From: Actinomycetes bacterium
GTDB taxonomy: Bacteria > Actinomycetota > Acidimicrobiia > Acidimicrobiales > CADCSY01
Assembly (NCBI GenBank): GCA_025464025.1
Contig: JAODBP010000170.1
Location: forward strand, 1-23,622
DNA length: 23,622 bases
Reading direction: 5' to 3'
Part shown: one piece after another, positions 1 to 6,329 of the stretch
Numbering within the stretch: the first letter of the stretch is position 1
Layout: each line of letters starts with the position of its first letter
The notes under the pieces: generated by a model
Told to the model about the DNA's origin: nothing
What the model saw: the letters and a program-made list of their open reading frames with translations, nothing else
The model's database searches: none
Program-made: the position numbers and the translations under genes

Positions 1-1167
1 CGGCGTGGACGTGCGGGTCGGCGTGGGCGTCGGCCGAGAGGTCGGCGCCGAGCGGTTGCGGGCCGGCGCCACGACGGCGGCCGCGGCCGGACGCACGACG
101 GGTGGGGTGGGCCTCGGGGTCGGGCGCTCTGGGGCCTTCTTGGCCGGGGCCTTGCCGCCGACGGCGCGCTTCGCCGGTGCGCGCTTCGCCGCCGATCGCC
201 GGGTCGCGGCCTGCTTGGCCACGGCCCTCCTCGGCGCCGCCTGCCTCGCCGCGACCTTCGTCGCCACGACCTTCTTCGGGGCCGGCCGCTTCGCCGCGAC
301 CTTCTTCGCGACAGCCTTCTTCGGCGCGGCCTTCTTCGCGACGGCCTTCTTCGCGACGGCCTTCTTCGCGACGGCCTTCTTCGCGACAGCCTTCTTCGCG
401 ACAGCCTTCTTCGGCGCGGCCTTCCTGGCGGCGGCCGGCTTCGGTGCCGCCGCCGGCGTGCGGGCGGCCTGCCGCGTGGCGGCCGAGGGCTGTGGCACCG
501 ACGATCGGACCGGCGTCGAGGGCCGCTTGCGACCCCGGGCCACGTGCCCGAGCTGCGACGCCAGCCGGTTCCGGCTGGTGAGCTCCTCGGTCTCGATGTC
601 GTAGAGCCACTCCGCCTCCTGGAGGCGGCCCCGCGAGGTGTAGGCGAAGCGGACGATCCAGGCGTCCTCGTCGAGCTGGTGGGCCGACCAGCAGTCGTCG
701 AGCTCCTCGTCGAGCAGCTGCACGCCACGGTCGAGCACGTTGCGCCGCACCGAGCCACCGAGCGGCAGGGACGAGAGCCCGAAGCGCGGCTTGTCGTAGA
801 CCACGTCGCGCGAGCGCTCGATGACCCGGCGCACCTCGGCCAGCACCGGAGCAGCGAATCGGCGCACCCAGTCGTGGTCGACGCCGGCCTCGGCGGCCAC
901 CTCGTCGACGCTCCAGCCCGAGCGGATCCGGTCCTGCATCTCGCGGGGGTTCAGCGAGCTCTCGGGGCGCACCAGGCGGGGCGAGGCCAGCCGGTTCTCC
1001 TCGCCGCGGACCGGCCCGCCGACGCGCAGGCGCTCGGCCTCGGCGATCTGCTTCAGCAGCCGCCCGTCGATGGGGATGACGAAGCTGCCCGACTTCGCGC
1101 CCTTCCGGGCGCTGAAGATGAGGCCGTCGAAGTCGGCGGTGAACCCCACGAGGTGCAGCTTCTGCAT
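1..1167 (-). CDS. sepH: Septation protein SepH (DUF3071), C-terminus beyond window
   Basis: SepH binds FtsZ and promotes assembly of division filaments in actinobacteria. At least 389 codons are present and the frame is still open at base 1, so the C-terminus is missing. The N-terminal part fits the DUF3071 domain: a short beta-rich start, a helix-turn-helix-like segment around residues 70-110 (LNPREMQDRIRSGWSVDEVA, then a VRRFAAPVLAE stretch), and a tryptophan-rich segment (WIVRFAY, AEWLYD) near 160-185. After residue about 230 the protein becomes an Ala/Lys/Pro tail with repeated AKKAV/PKKAA units, encoded by a 15-bp tandem array, followed by a Pro/Thr-rich region. The ATG at 1167 has no good Shine-Dalgarno; the purine-rich GGGAGG lies about 28 nt upstream. 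Family assignment comes from remembered motifs; the Lys-rich tail is the unusual part. Confidence 0.88.
   Translation of the reverse strand, partial: MQKLHLVGFTADFDGLIFSARKGAKSGSFVIPIDGRLLKQIAEAERLRVGGPVRGEENRLASPRLVRPESSLNPREMQDRIRSGWSVDEVAAEAGVDHDWVRRFAAPVLAEVRRVIERSRDVVYDKPRFGLSSLPLGGSVRRNVLDRGVQLLDEELDDCWSAHQLDEDAWIVRFAYTSRGRLQEAEWLYDIETEELTSRNRLASQLGHVARGRKRPSTPVRSSVPQPSAATRQAARTPAAAPKPAAARKAAPKKAVAKKAVAKKAVAKKAVAKKAVAKKAAPKKAVAKKVAAKRPAPKKVVATKVAARQAAPRRAVAKQAATRRSAAKRAPAKRAVGGKAPAKKAPERPTPRPTPPVVRPAAAAVVAPARNRSAPTSRPTPTPTRTSTP
301..435 (-). repeat. 15-bp tandem repeat encoding AKKAV/PKKAA units
   Basis: Nine consecutive 15-bp units occur inside sepH, with plus-strand form CTTCTTCGCGACGGC. 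Variants are CTTCTTCGCGACAGC and CTTCTTCGGCGCGGC, and the last unit (421-435) is degenerate. More diverged copies extend leftward to about 226. The array keeps the reading frame and encodes pentapeptides with two lysines each, giving a strongly basic, probably disordered tail like those on actinobacterial HupB-type proteins. Confidence 0.93.
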
Positions 1168-1227
1168 GACTGGCGAGCGACGGTACCACCGGCATCCTCC
1201 CTGGCCACGGACGGTGTTTTCGCCGGA

Positions 1228-1428
1228 TCAGCCCGTGCGGCGGCGATGGCGCAGCGTCGGCACCAACCCCGCCTGGCCCAGCAGCCGCACGGCCCGCGCC
1301 TCGGCCACGTCGATGACCACCGCCTCGTCGGGTTCGCGCCCGCAGAGGAACGTCACCACGCAGTCGTCGCACGCCGCCGTCCCCTGGAAGGAGCACTCGT
1401 CGCAATCGATCGTCAGCACGTCGGCCAT
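1228..1428 (-). CDS. Small Cys-rich conserved hypothetical protein
   Basis: This 66-residue protein has five cysteines in its first half: C9 and C12 (CDEC), C20 and C23 (CDDC), and C29. The two CxxC pairs could form a zinc or Fe-S site. The C-terminus is basic and ends in a run of arginines. I recognise it only as the kind of short actinobacterial protein starting MADVLTIDCDECSF; no function is known to me. The ATG at 1428 is favoured because the CxxC pattern follows it directly and a TAGGGT -10-like hexamer lies 7 nt upstream, which suggests a leaderless mRNA. It is 60 nt downstream of sepH's start on the same strand, and a hairpin separates it from the NYN gene upstream. Confidence 0.75.
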   Translation of the reverse strand: MADVLTIDCDECSFQGTAACDDCVVTFLCGREPDEAVVIDVAEARAVRLLGQAGLVPTLRHRRRTG

Positions 1429-1435
1429 GGAGACG

Positions 1436-1441
1436 ACCCTA
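1436..1441 (-). promoter_or_regulatory. Leaderless -10 element TAGGGT
   Basis: TAGGGT on the minus strand ends 7 nt before the ATG at 1428, the spacing expected if transcription begins at the A of the start codon. No Shine-Dalgarno is visible. No convincing -35 is seen; TTCGCT lies 15 nt further upstream. Confidence 0.5.
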
Positions 1442-1507
1442 CGAAGGGGGTGTGACAGCGAACCGCCGGAGGAGCGCCCCGAACCGGACCCAGTGCTGCC
1501 GTGCTTT

Positions 1508-1542
1508 GTCGGATCTCCCGTCGTGGCGACGGATGATCCGAC
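1508..1542 (-). terminator. Stem-loop downstream of the NYN gene
   Basis: Outer arms GTCGGATC and GATCCGAC (8 bp) and inner arms CCGTCG and CGACGG (6 bp) are perfect. They are separated by a 2x2 internal loop and close on a TGG loop. The hairpin sits 20 nt past the NYN stop. There is no U-tract, so it would be a U-less actinobacterial terminator or an mRNA 3'-end stabiliser. Confidence 0.5.
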
Positions 1543-1561
1543 GAGAACCGGTTGCGGACCC

Positions 1562-2773
1562 CTACCGGCGGAGGAGGTCAGCGAGCGTGGTCGAGCCGAC
1601 GACGTTGGCGCCCAGGCGGGCGGCGCCGTCGCGGACCCGGCGGTCGTCGGAGACGACGACGACGGCCCGGTGGGTCGGCACGTCGGCGGCGAGGGCGAGG
1701 AGGTCGTCGTCGGCCTCGACCCCGGCTTCGGTGTAGCGCACGTGCACGGCCGTGCGGCGGGGCCCGTGGGCCGGCGCCGTGGCCGTGCCCTCGGCCCCGT
1801 CGAACACCACGTGCACCTCGGCGCCGCACCGGGCGGCCAGGCCGCCGAGCACGTCGAGCAGCCAGGCCCGCTGCTCGGCCAGGGCCAGCTCGGGGTGGGC
1901 CCCGAGCGACACGTTGTAGCCGTCGACCAGCACGACCACGCCCGGGACGCGGACCAGGTGGTCGGCGGCCTGCACCGTGTCGTCGAAGGTGGCGGGCGGC
2001 AGCGGCACCGGCCGGCGCCCCTCGGTCGTGGCCGACCGGGCCCGGTGGGGCTCGTCGGTGAGCCAGTCACCCAGCTCGTCGCGCACGCGGTCGAGGGCGG
2101 CGAGCGCTCGCTGCACCGGCTCGCGGGACGGCGGGACCGGCGGCGCGGCCGAGGCCAGCGCCGCCTCGAGCCGGCCGATCCGGACGGCCAGGGCGTCGCG
2201 CTCGGCCACGGCCGGGTGCGGGGCGTCCGCCGCGGCCGAAGCGGCGGCGGCAGTGGCTTCCAGGTCCGCCACCTGGCGCCGGAGCCGACCGGACTCGGTG
2301 TCGGCCGCCCGGCGGGCCCGCTGCTCCTCGGCCAGGCGCTCCTTGAGGCCGCCGACCTTCGAGCGCAGCGACGTCACCTCGGCCTCGGCCCGGCGCAGCG
2401 ACTCCTCGACCGCAGCCAGCCGGCGCTGGGCCGTGGCGCCGGCGCGCGCCTCGGTGGCCGCGGCATCGACCACCACCTGCGCCTCGACCGCGGCGGCGAG
2501 CTCGTCCTCCCAGCCCTCGGGTCGCTCGAGCCAGAGCCACGAGACCCGACCGACGAGCTCCTCGGTGGTGGCCGCGGCCACGACCGTGCGGAACAGGTCG
2601 TCGTCCTCGAGCGCCCGGCGCACCGCCGGCAGGGCCCGCTCGGGCAGGTGGCGCAGCTTGAGGAGCGGGCGCAAGGGTGCTGCCGGTTGGCGCTGCTGGG
2701 TCGACGCCGCGGCCCGGGCGACCTCGATGGCCGCCTCGAGCGCCGGGCGCAGGGCCTCGTCGGAGACGGTCAG
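1562..2773 (-). CDS. Coiled-coil NYN (YacP-like) ribonuclease-fold protein
   Basis: About 403 residues. The C-terminal 128 residues (276-403) form a PIN-like NYN/YacP domain with the acidic positions of that fold: VVVLVDGYN, VVFDG, EADDD and VVSDD. Family members are metal-dependent RNases or RNA-binding proteins. Residues about 100-205 are Glu/Arg/Ala-rich and predicted to form a long coiled coil (AEAEVTSLRSKVGGLKERLA). The N-terminal 95 residues are helical and of unknown role. The start is uncertain: no ATG, GTG or TTG lies near the upstream stop, but CTG at 2773 overlaps that gene's TGA (CTGA), is preceded by GGGGAA, and yields MTVSDEALRP. The next plausible start is a GTG about 55 codons in. 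Tight coupling with the zinc-ribbon gene suggests the two proteins work together, probably on RNA. Confidence 0.8.
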   Translation of the reverse strand: MTVSDEALRPALEAAIEVARAAASTQQRQPAAPLRPLLKLRHLPERALPAVRRALEDDDLFRTVVAAATTEELVGRVSWLWLERPEGWEDELAAAVEAQVVVDAAATEARAGATAQRRLAAVEESLRRAEAEVTSLRSKVGGLKERLAEEQRARRAADTESGRLRRQVADLEATAAAASAAADAPHPAVAERDALAVRIGRLEAALASAAPPVPPSREPVQRALAALDRVRDELGDWLTDEPHRARSATTEGRRPVPLPPATFDDTVQAADHLVRVPGVVVLVDGYNVSLGAHPELALAEQRAWLLDVLGGLAARCGAEVHVVFDGAEGTATAPAHGPRRTAVHVRYTEAGVEADDDLLALAADVPTHRAVVVVSDDRRVRDGAARLGANVVGSTTLADLLRR

Positions 2774-2994
2774 CTCGGTTCCCCGGTCGCGTCCGCGGCC
2801 AGCACCTCGACGCCCTTGCCCGACCCGCACCACCGGCACACGACCTCCTCGACCTCCTCGGCGAGGACCTGCTCGTCCTCGACGGTGAGGTCGCCGCCCA
2901 CGGTGAAGTGGTGGAACGCCTTCGTCCGCCGGCTGGTCGTGACGTCGAAGCGGGTGAGGTTGCCGCAGGAGGTGCAGCGGTAGCGGGTGGGCAC
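2770..2994 (-). CDS. Small zinc-ribbon protein
   Basis: This 74-residue protein has CTSCG at residues 7-11 and CRWCG at 53-57, two knuckles of a zinc ribbon about 42 residues apart, with an acidic helix between them (EDEQVLAEEVEEVV). The final 18 residues look disordered. The start is GTG at 2994; no Shine-Dalgarno is present, but TACCAT lies 8 nt upstream, consistent with leaderless transcription. Its stop overlaps the proposed CTG start of the NYN gene, so the two are probably translated together. The ribbon suggests nucleic-acid or protein binding; the specific function is unknown. Confidence 0.78.
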   Translation of the reverse strand: MPTRYRCTSCGNLTRFDVTTSRRTKAFHHFTVGGDLTVEDEQVLAEEVEEVVCRWCGSGKGVEVLAADATGEPS

Positions 2995-3002
2995 GGAGGT
3001 GG

Positions 3003-3008
3003 ATGGTA
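3003..3008 (-). promoter_or_regulatory. Leaderless -10 element TACCAT
   Basis: On the minus strand TACCAT is followed by 8 nt and then the GTG at 2994. It is back to back with the plus-strand promoter at 3044-3049, so the 61-bp spacer carries two divergent promoters. Confidence 0.45.
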
Positions 3009-3043
3009 GGAGGAATCCACGACCGTCCCGCCGGACCCGCCGC

Positions 3044-3049
3044 TACCGT
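3044..3049 (+). promoter_or_regulatory. Leaderless -10 element TACCGT
   Basis: GCTACCGTC places a TANNNT hexamer 6 nt before the ATG at 3056. The same GCTACCGTC string recurs before the gene at 3430. No Shine-Dalgarno is present. Confidence 0.5.
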
Positions 3050-3055
3050 CCGCCC

Positions 3056-3382
3056 ATGACGAGGTTCGCTCCCGGCCAGGTGGTCACGGTCTTCCGCTCG
3101 CGGCTCCGGGCCGACGCCGCACCCGGCTACCACGACACGGCGGACGAGATGCTGGCCCTCGCCCAGGAGGTGCCGGGCTTCGTCGACTACAAGGCCTTCC
3201 ACGCCGACGACGGCGAGCGGGTCTCGCTGGTGACGTTCGCCGACCACGAGTCGCAGCGGGTGTGGCGGGAGCACCTCGCCCACCGGGAGGCCCAGCGCAA
3301 GGGCCGCAGCGACTGGTACGCCAGCTACTCGCTCCAGGTCGGCGAGTGCACCACCGCCCACGAGTTCGAGGTCGGGTCGTAG
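3056..3382 (+). CDS. Antibiotic biosynthesis monooxygenase (ABM) family protein
   Basis: This 108-residue protein is predicted to have the dimeric alpha/beta-barrel (ferredoxin-like) fold of ABM proteins. Visible features are a first beta strand (VVTVFRSRL), a helix (YHDTADEMLALAQEVPGF), strands VDYKAF and RVSLVTFAD, and a second helix rich in Glu, His and Arg (RVWREHLAHREAQ). These small proteins act as cofactor-free monooxygenases, haem-degrading enzymes or ligand-binding barrels, so the substrate cannot be called from sequence. Its length is typical of a single-domain member. The ATG at 3056 is preferred because the barrel begins right after it and a -10-like TACCGT sits 6 nt upstream. It lies 47 nt before the next gene, which appears to have its own promoter. 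Confidence 0.75.
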   Translation: MTRFAPGQVVTVFRSRLRADAAPGYHDTADEMLALAQEVPGFVDYKAFHADDGERVSLVTFADHESQRVWREHLAHREAQRKGRSDWYASYSLQVGECTTAHEFEVGS

Positions 3383-3416
3383 CGAACTGACGTTCGCCAT
3401 CGAACACCCGTTCGGC

Positions 3417-3422
3417 TACCGT
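3417..3422 (+). promoter_or_regulatory. Leaderless -10 element TACCGT
   Basis: TACCGT is followed by 7 nt and the GTG at 3430. The hexamer and its flanks (GGCTACCGTC) nearly copy the promoter at 3044. TTCGCC 18 nt upstream is a weak -35 candidate. Confidence 0.5.
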
Positions 3423-3429
3423 CGGGCAG

Positions 3430-5097
3430 GTGCAGCGCTCCTTCGACGACCTCGGCACGCCGCTCCACGACGTGACGTTCTGCGTGGTCGACCTCGAGAC
3501 CACCGGCGGCTCCCCGATCGACTGCGGCATCACCGAGGTGGCGGCGGTGAAGTTCCGGGGCGGCCACTGCCTCGGCACCTTCGCCACCCTGGTCAACCCC
3601 GGCACGCTGATCCCGCCCGGCATCACCGTGCTCACCGGCATCACCCAGTCGATGGTGCTGCCGGCGCCGCGCATCGAGCAGGTGCTGCCCTCGTTCCTCG
3701 AGTTCACCGCCGGCACGGTGATCGTCGGCCACAACATCCGCTTCGACCTGTCGTTCCTCAACGCCGCCCTCTCCCGCGACGGCTACGCCAAGCTCCCCCA
3801 TCGCTCGATCGACACGTGCGCCCTCTCCCGTCGGCTGCTGTCGGACGAGGTGCCGAACCACAAGCTCGGCACGCTGGCCGAGCGCCTCCGCCTCGACCAC
3901 CGGCCGACCCACCGGGCGCTCGACGACGTGCTCGCCACCGCCGACCTGCTCCACGTCCTGCTCGAGCGGGCCGGCACGCTGGGCGTCACCGGGCTCGACG
4001 ACCTGCTCGAGCTGCCCACGGTGAAGGGCCACCCGCAGCTGGCCAAGCTCCGGCTCACCGACTCGCTGCCCCGCACGCCGGGCGTCTACCGGTTCCGCGA
4101 CGCCGGCGGCCGCATCCTCTACGTCGGCAAGGCCACCAACCTGCGCTCGCGGGTGCGCTCCTACTTCACCGGCGACGAGCGCCGGAAGGTGGGCCAGCTC
4201 CTGCGGGAGACGGTGGCCATCGACCACACGCCCACGGCCACCCCGCTCGAGGCCGCGGTGCTCGAGGTGCGGCTCATCCACGAGCACCTCCCCCGGTTCA
4301 ACCGCCAGGCCAAGACGTGGTCGCGCTACGCCTACCTGAAGCTCACGCTCAACGAGCGCTACCCCCGCCTGTCGGTCGTGCGCACGGCGAAGGACGACGG
4401 CGCCCTTTACCTCGGCCCGCTCCCCACCACCGCCGCCGCCCGCCGGGTGGCCGACGCCATCGAGTGCGCGGCGCCGATCCGCCGGTGCACGAAGGCGGTG
4501 CCCAAGGTGCCGCGGGCGGCGGCGTGCGCGCCGGCCCAGCTCGGCGTGAGCGCCTGCCCGTGCGCCGCCGCCGTCAGCGACGACGACTACCGGCGCACGA
4601 TCGAGCTGGTCGTGCACGGGCTCACGGTCGACCCGTCGGTGCTGCTCGACCCGTTGGCCCGCCGCATGCACGCCATGGCCGCGGCCGAGCGGTTCGAAGA
4701 GGCCGCCGAGCTGCGCGACCGGGCCTCGGCCCTGGCCGGCGCCCTGGCCCGCCAGCGCCGGCTCGACGGCATGCGGCGGGCCGGGCGGGTGGTGCTCGAC
4801 CTGCCCGGCGGGATCGCCGTCGAGCTCGACGGCGGGCGCCTCCTGCGGTCGTGGACCGGGGGCGTCGCCCCGCTCGCCCTCGACGACCGGACGGTGGCGG
4901 TCCCCCTGTCCCTGCCCCTCCCCCGCGCCGACGCCGACGAGGTGGCCTGCGTCGCCGCCTGGCTCGACAAGGAGGCCCACCGGGTGCGAGTCGTGTCGTG
5001 CGACGGCGAGCTCACCTCGCCCATCGCCGTCCTCCCCCGGTTCCAGCCGGTCGAGCCGTCGCTCGGCCAGAAGGTGTTGATCAAGAGCCGTGGGTAA
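3430..5097 (+). CDS. DEDDh exonuclease / GIY-YIG nuclease fusion with UVR motif
   Basis: 555 residues in three parts. Residues 15-180 are a DnaQ/epsilon-like DEDDh 3'-5' exonuclease: D21 and E23 in VVDLETTGG, D106 in GHNIRFD, and H161 with D166 in HRALDD. Residues about 210-300 are a GIY-YIG endonuclease as in UvrC and Cho: GVY at 218-220, YVGKATNLRSR at 231-241. A UVR-type helical motif (ERFEEAAELRDRASALAG) lies near 420-440. The C-terminal RNase-H-like endonuclease and helix-hairpin-helix of full UvrC are absent, so it resembles Cho fused to a proofreading-type exonuclease. The architecture is known in actinobacteria (Rv2191 of M. tuberculosis is, from memory, such a protein). A role in repair, cutting a damaged strand and degrading it, is inferred. 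GTG at 3430 is the start implied by the promoter. Confidence 0.9.
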   Translation: MQRSFDDLGTPLHDVTFCVVDLETTGGSPIDCGITEVAAVKFRGGHCLGTFATLVNPGTLIPPGITVLTGITQSMVLPAPRIEQVLPSFLEFTAGTVIVGHNIRFDLSFLNAALSRDGYAKLPHRSIDTCALSRRLLSDEVPNHKLGTLAERLRLDHRPTHRALDDVLATADLLHVLLERAGTLGVTGLDDLLELPTVKGHPQLAKLRLTDSLPRTPGVYRFRDAGGRILYVGKATNLRSRVRSYFTGDERRKVGQLLRETVAIDHTPTATPLEAAVLEVRLIHEHLPRFNRQAKTWSRYAYLKLTLNERYPRLSVVRTAKDDGALYLGPLPTTAAARRVADAIECAAPIRRCTKAVPKVPRAAACAPAQLGVSACPCAAAVSDDDYRRTIELVVHGLTVDPSVLLDPLARRMHAMAAAERFEEAAELRDRASALAGALARQRRLDGMRRAGRVVLDLPGGIAVELDGGRLLRSWTGGVAPLALDDRTVAVPLSLPLPRADADEVACVAAWLDKEAHRVRVVSCDGELTSPIAVLPRFQPVEPSLGQKVLIKSRG

Positions 5098-5100
5098 CGT
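5095..5100 (+). promoter_or_regulatory. Leaderless -10 element TAACGT
   Basis: TAACGT overlaps the TAA stop of the preceding nuclease gene and is followed by 6 nt and the GTG at 5107. The short gene could therefore be expressed from its own start as well as by read-through. Confidence 0.45.
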
Positions 5101-5106
5101 CCGGGC

Positions 5107-5382
5107 GTGTTCGCCGCGTTCGTCCTGATCCACGCCGAGCCCCAGCGCATCGCCGACCTGGCGTCGGAGCTGGCCGAGGTCGACGGCGTGGCCGAGGTCT
5201 ACTCGACGGCCGGCGACGCCGACCTCGTCGCCGTGGTGCGGGTGCGCGAGCACGACGAGCTGGCCGACGTCGTGACGTCGAAGATCGCCTGCCTCGCCGG
5301 GATCCGCGACACCCGCACCCTGGTCGCCTTCCAGGCCTTCGGCCGACGCGACGTCGCCGCCATGTGGGACCTGGGCGACTAG
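5107..5382 (+). CDS. Stand-alone Lrp/AsnC ligand-binding (RAM) domain protein
   Basis: This 91-residue protein fits the alpha/beta ferredoxin-like RAM domain that binds amino acids in Lrp/AsnC regulators: an FAAFVLIHAE strand, a helix (AEPQRIADLASELAEV), then GVAEVYSTAGDADLVAVVRV with the characteristic turn, and a second helix. It has no DNA-binding helix-turn-helix, so it is a single-domain sensor that might regulate a partner protein or associate with full-length Lrp proteins. Similar proteins exist in many actinobacteria, as I recall close to trpD and cytochrome oxidase genes. GTG at 5107 fits the fold start and the TAACGT 6 nt upstream. Confidence 0.82.
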   Translation: MFAAFVLIHAEPQRIADLASELAEVDGVAEVYSTAGDADLVAVVRVREHDELADVVTSKIACLAGIRDTRTLVAFQAFGRRDVAAMWDLGD

Positions 5383-5402
5383 AGCGACCGATTCGGAACC
5401 GG

Positions 5403-5447
5403 GTTGTGTGCACTTCGCCTCGACATGCGAGGGCGACTGCACACAAC
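5403..5447. repeat. 45-bp palindromic element
   Basis: Perfect 10-bp arms GTTGTGTGCA (5403-5412) and TGCACACAAC (5438-5447) enclose a second stem, CGCCTCG (5416-5422) with CGAGGGCG (5428-5435, one bulged G), and an ACATG loop. It lies 20 bp after the Lrp-domain gene and 31 bp before the next gene. It could be a terminator, a REP-like dispersed palindrome or a regulator-binding site; the sequence does not decide. Confidence 0.75.
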
Positions 5448-5478
5448 GCATGGACTCGCTGGCCGACAAGATCGGGGG

Positions 5479-5673
5479 ATGGAGCTCGAGCCGACCGCCG
5501 ACGAGGCGCGCCGGCTGGTCATCACCCTCACCGCGATCATCGACCCCCGCTGGTGGCATCGCACGGCGATACCGCCCACCGGGTGGCCCCGGCCGGCGGT
5601 GGAGGCCGTGCTCCTCCTCACGCTCGCATCGGGCTTGGTGGCGATCGGGCTCGGCTTCGCCCAGGCGGGCTAA
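5479..5673 (+). CDS. Predicted small membrane protein
   Basis: A 64-residue open frame with an acidic helical N-terminus (MELEPTADEARRLVITLTAI), a WWHR/PPTGWP middle, and one hydrophobic segment (AVEAVLLLTLASGLVAIGLGF) close to the C-terminus. Codon use is mostly G/C-ending like the neighbours, supporting a real gene. I recognise no family. The ATG at 5479 has GGGGG directly before it, too close for normal Shine-Dalgarno spacing. A longer frame starting at 5404 would run through the palindrome and is less likely. Its TAA shares three bases with the stop of the convergent YceI gene. Confidence 0.5.
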   Translation: MELEPTADEARRLVITLTAIIDPRWWHRTAIPPTGWPRPAVEAVLLLTLASGLVAIGLGFAQAG

Positions 5674-6227
5674 GCCTCGGGCTCGAGGAGCTGGAGGTCG
5701 AGCTCGACCTTGACGACGTCACCGAGCATGACCCCGCTCACGCCGGGCGGCAGGGCGAGGTCGATGCCGAACTCCTTGCGGCTGACCTGGGCGGTGGCCT
5801 CGAAGCCGGCGTGACGGGGTCCGCCGCCGGGGAACACCTCGAGCCCGCCGAGCTCGACGGCCAGGCTGAGCGGCTGGGTGATGCTGCCGATGGTCAGCTC
5901 GCCGTCGACCTGCCACTCCGAGCCGGCACCGTGGACGGCGGTCGACACGAACCGCATCTCCGGGCGCTGCTCGACATCGATGATGTCGCCGCTGAGGACG
6001 TGGGCGTCGCGGTCGGGGTTGCCGGTGTCGATCGAGCTCATGTCGATGGTGGCGGTGACGCTCGTGGTCTCGAGCGTCTCGCCGATCACGACCTCGGCCT
6101 CGAAGCGCTCGAAGCGGCCCCGCACCTTGGAGACGCCGAGGTGGCGGATGGTGAAGCCGATCGAGGAGTGGTTGGTGTCGAGGGCCCAACGGCCGGGGGC
6201 GAGCGGGAGGGTGGTGGTCGTCGTCAT
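5670..6227 (-). CDS. YceI-family lipid-binding-like protein
   Basis: 185 residues matching the YceI/lipocalin-like fold. The N-terminus has the family signature (WALDTNHSSIGFTIRHLG, VSKVRGRFERF), followed by alternating beta strands with SIDTGNPDRDAHVLSGD, the RPEMRFVST segment, and the VSRKEFGIDLALPPGVSGVM motif near the C-terminus. YceI proteins bind isoprenoid or amphiphilic ligands in a barrel. No signal peptide is visible, so this copy is probably cytoplasmic. The start is either ATG 6227 (used) or ATG 6236, which adds MQA; neither has a clear Shine-Dalgarno. It is divergent from an XRE/MmyB regulator, an arrangement in which such regulators often control the neighbour. Confidence 0.88.
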   Translation of the reverse strand: MTTTTTLPLAPGRWALDTNHSSIGFTIRHLGVSKVRGRFERFEAEVVIGETLETTSVTATIDMSSIDTGNPDRDAHVLSGDIIDVEQRPEMRFVSTAVHGAGSEWQVDGELTIGSITQPLSLAVELGGLEVFPGGGPRHAGFEATAQVSRKEFGIDLALPPGVSGVMLGDVVKVELDLQLLEPEA

Positions 6228-6271
6228 GGCTTGCATCGTCGGGGTCGGCTGCGGCGTCAGGAAGACCGGGG

Positions 6272-6306
6272 TGATCCTGGTAGCGCCGGGGCCAGGCTGA
6301 TCCTGG
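6272..6306. promoter_or_regulatory. Candidate operator: direct TGATCCTGG repeats
   Basis: TGATCCTGG occurs at 6272-6280 and 6298-6306, 26 bp apart. The second copy is part of a CCAGG-N5-CCTGG inverted repeat (6292-6306). Both lie in the spacer between the divergent yceI-like and XRE regulator genes, a natural place for the regulator's operator. Confidence 0.4.
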
Positions 6307-6329
6307 GACCGTCCCGGCACACTTGAGGC

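Noticed and set aside
226..435. Tandem array as a CRISPR or microsatellite locus
   Set aside because: The 15-bp units are contiguous without spacers and keep the reading frame of sepH, so they are coding repeats.
821..2983. A 720-codon open frame on the plus strand
   Set aside because: It is antisense to the SepH and NYN genes, whose products carry recognisable domains; long antisense frames are expected at this GC content.
5404..5478. Longer start for the small membrane protein
   Set aside because: It would translate through the palindrome, giving a basic stretch unlike the rest; the ATG at 5479 is simpler.
3325..5559. A 744-codon open frame on the minus strand
   Set aside because: It is opposite the DEDDh/GIY-YIG gene and its product is low-complexity, with no domain.
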